The notes below the pieces were generated by a model that saw only the letters and a list, made by a program, of their open reading frames with translations, did no database searches and was not told the origin of the DNA. Below, one piece after another: positions 63,947 to 64,000 of a stretch of DNA of 64,000 nt. The stretch comes from DASTFP01 sp963744345 (lineage in GTDB: Bacteria; Verrucomicrobiota; Verrucomicrobiia; Chthoniobacterales; Terrimicrobiaceae), in assembly GCA_963744345.1 (NCBI GenBank), contig CAVUTD010000005.1, forward strand, positions 99,748-163,747. Reading direction: 5' to 3'. The position numbers and the translations under genes are program-made. The first letter of the stretch is position 1, and every line of letters starts with the position of its first letter.

Positions 63947-64000
63947 TAATGGGCCTGTAGGAAACAAGAAATTCCGGGCCAAGGGGCACGCCGTTAAGCG

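Larger units (their letters stand above)
63438..64000. other. region downstream of tRNA-Phe: repeats and gene remnants, no intact gene
   Basis: Holds three tandem short repeats (listed separately), a hairpin and short frames. On the minus strand a peptide MFGRFPAAPRERL ... ALTARNRK followed by TAG (63640-63747, 35 residues) looks like the genuine tail of a charged protein, but the sequence before it has stop codons. A position just after a tRNA suits a former or active integration site; no integrase is visible before the window ends. Confidence 0.4.

Noticed and set aside
1..64000. CRISPR arrays, insertion sequences, rRNA, riboswitches
   Set aside because: Read for regular spaced repeats, transposase motifs, rRNA-like blocks and common riboswitch cores; none found.

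Overview
The window reads as a soil-type Verrucomicrobiota chromosome segment (Spartobacteria/Chthoniobacterales-like; moderate confidence). The grounds are a long IspG with an extra central domain, next to rseP; many small lipoproteins and signal-peptide proteins without known domains; a plain E1-alpha/E1-beta/E2 pyruvate dehydrogenase operon; and moderately high GC. No ribosomal marker is present, so the phylum rests on gene style alone.

Layout. 0-11.4 kb: the tail of a CBS-type Mn pyrophosphatase, twin lipoproteins, DUF2905, the isoprenoid/envelope genes ispG-rseP, mscL, a three-gene set (outer-membrane barrel, cupredoxin, membrane adenylate cyclase), and dxr-cdsA. 11.4-15.5 kb: CDF metal exporter, GDP-fucose synthase, a gene-poor stretch, a secreted protein and an alpha/beta hydrolase. 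15.5-21.4 kb: a polar amino-acid ABC importer (binding protein, permease, lipoprotein, ATPase) with an exported isoaspartyl methyltransferase inside it, then a short region with parS-like palindromes, an exported MsrA and a radical SAM protein. 21.5-27.6 kb: L,D-transpeptidase, pdhA-pdhB-pdhC, a sirtuin and a nuclease-like protein. 28-31 kb: two glycosyltransferase-type genes. 31-39.2 kb: M48 protease and a phosphate block (pstS-pstC-pstA-pstB-phoU, divergent from an ArsC/LMW-phosphatase-like gene and ppk2), then a CorA-type transporter. 39.2-49.5 kb: mixed and partly decayed genes (pyruvate-kinase fragment, YceH, amidase, aldo/keto reductase, two MFS genes of which one is decayed, DUF2252, a beta-hydroxyacid dehydrogenase and an HTH-MBL protein). 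49.6-53.2 kb: one large TerB/FHA-like/ABCG fusion. 53.3-63.3 kb: DAHP synthase, folate and nuclease genes, cyclophilin, N-carbamoylputrescine amidase, M14 peptidase, hisB-hisH-hisA, an outer-membrane protein and a HAD phosphatase. 63.4-64 kb: tRNA-Phe followed by tandem short repeats and gene debris.

Two points matter for using the annotation. First, at least ten genes, including pdhA and pdhC, are broken by single-base indels, often in short homopolymers, with the true reading continuing in another frame. This looks more like residual assembly error than decay, so I give full-length coordinates for the repaired genes. Second, several non-coding signals stand out: two near-identical Pho-box-like elements (one in front of pstS), two parS-like 16-mers 248 bp apart, and three consecutive tandem repeats beside tRNA-Phe. 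I found no CRISPR array, insertion sequence, rRNA or recognisable riboswitch.
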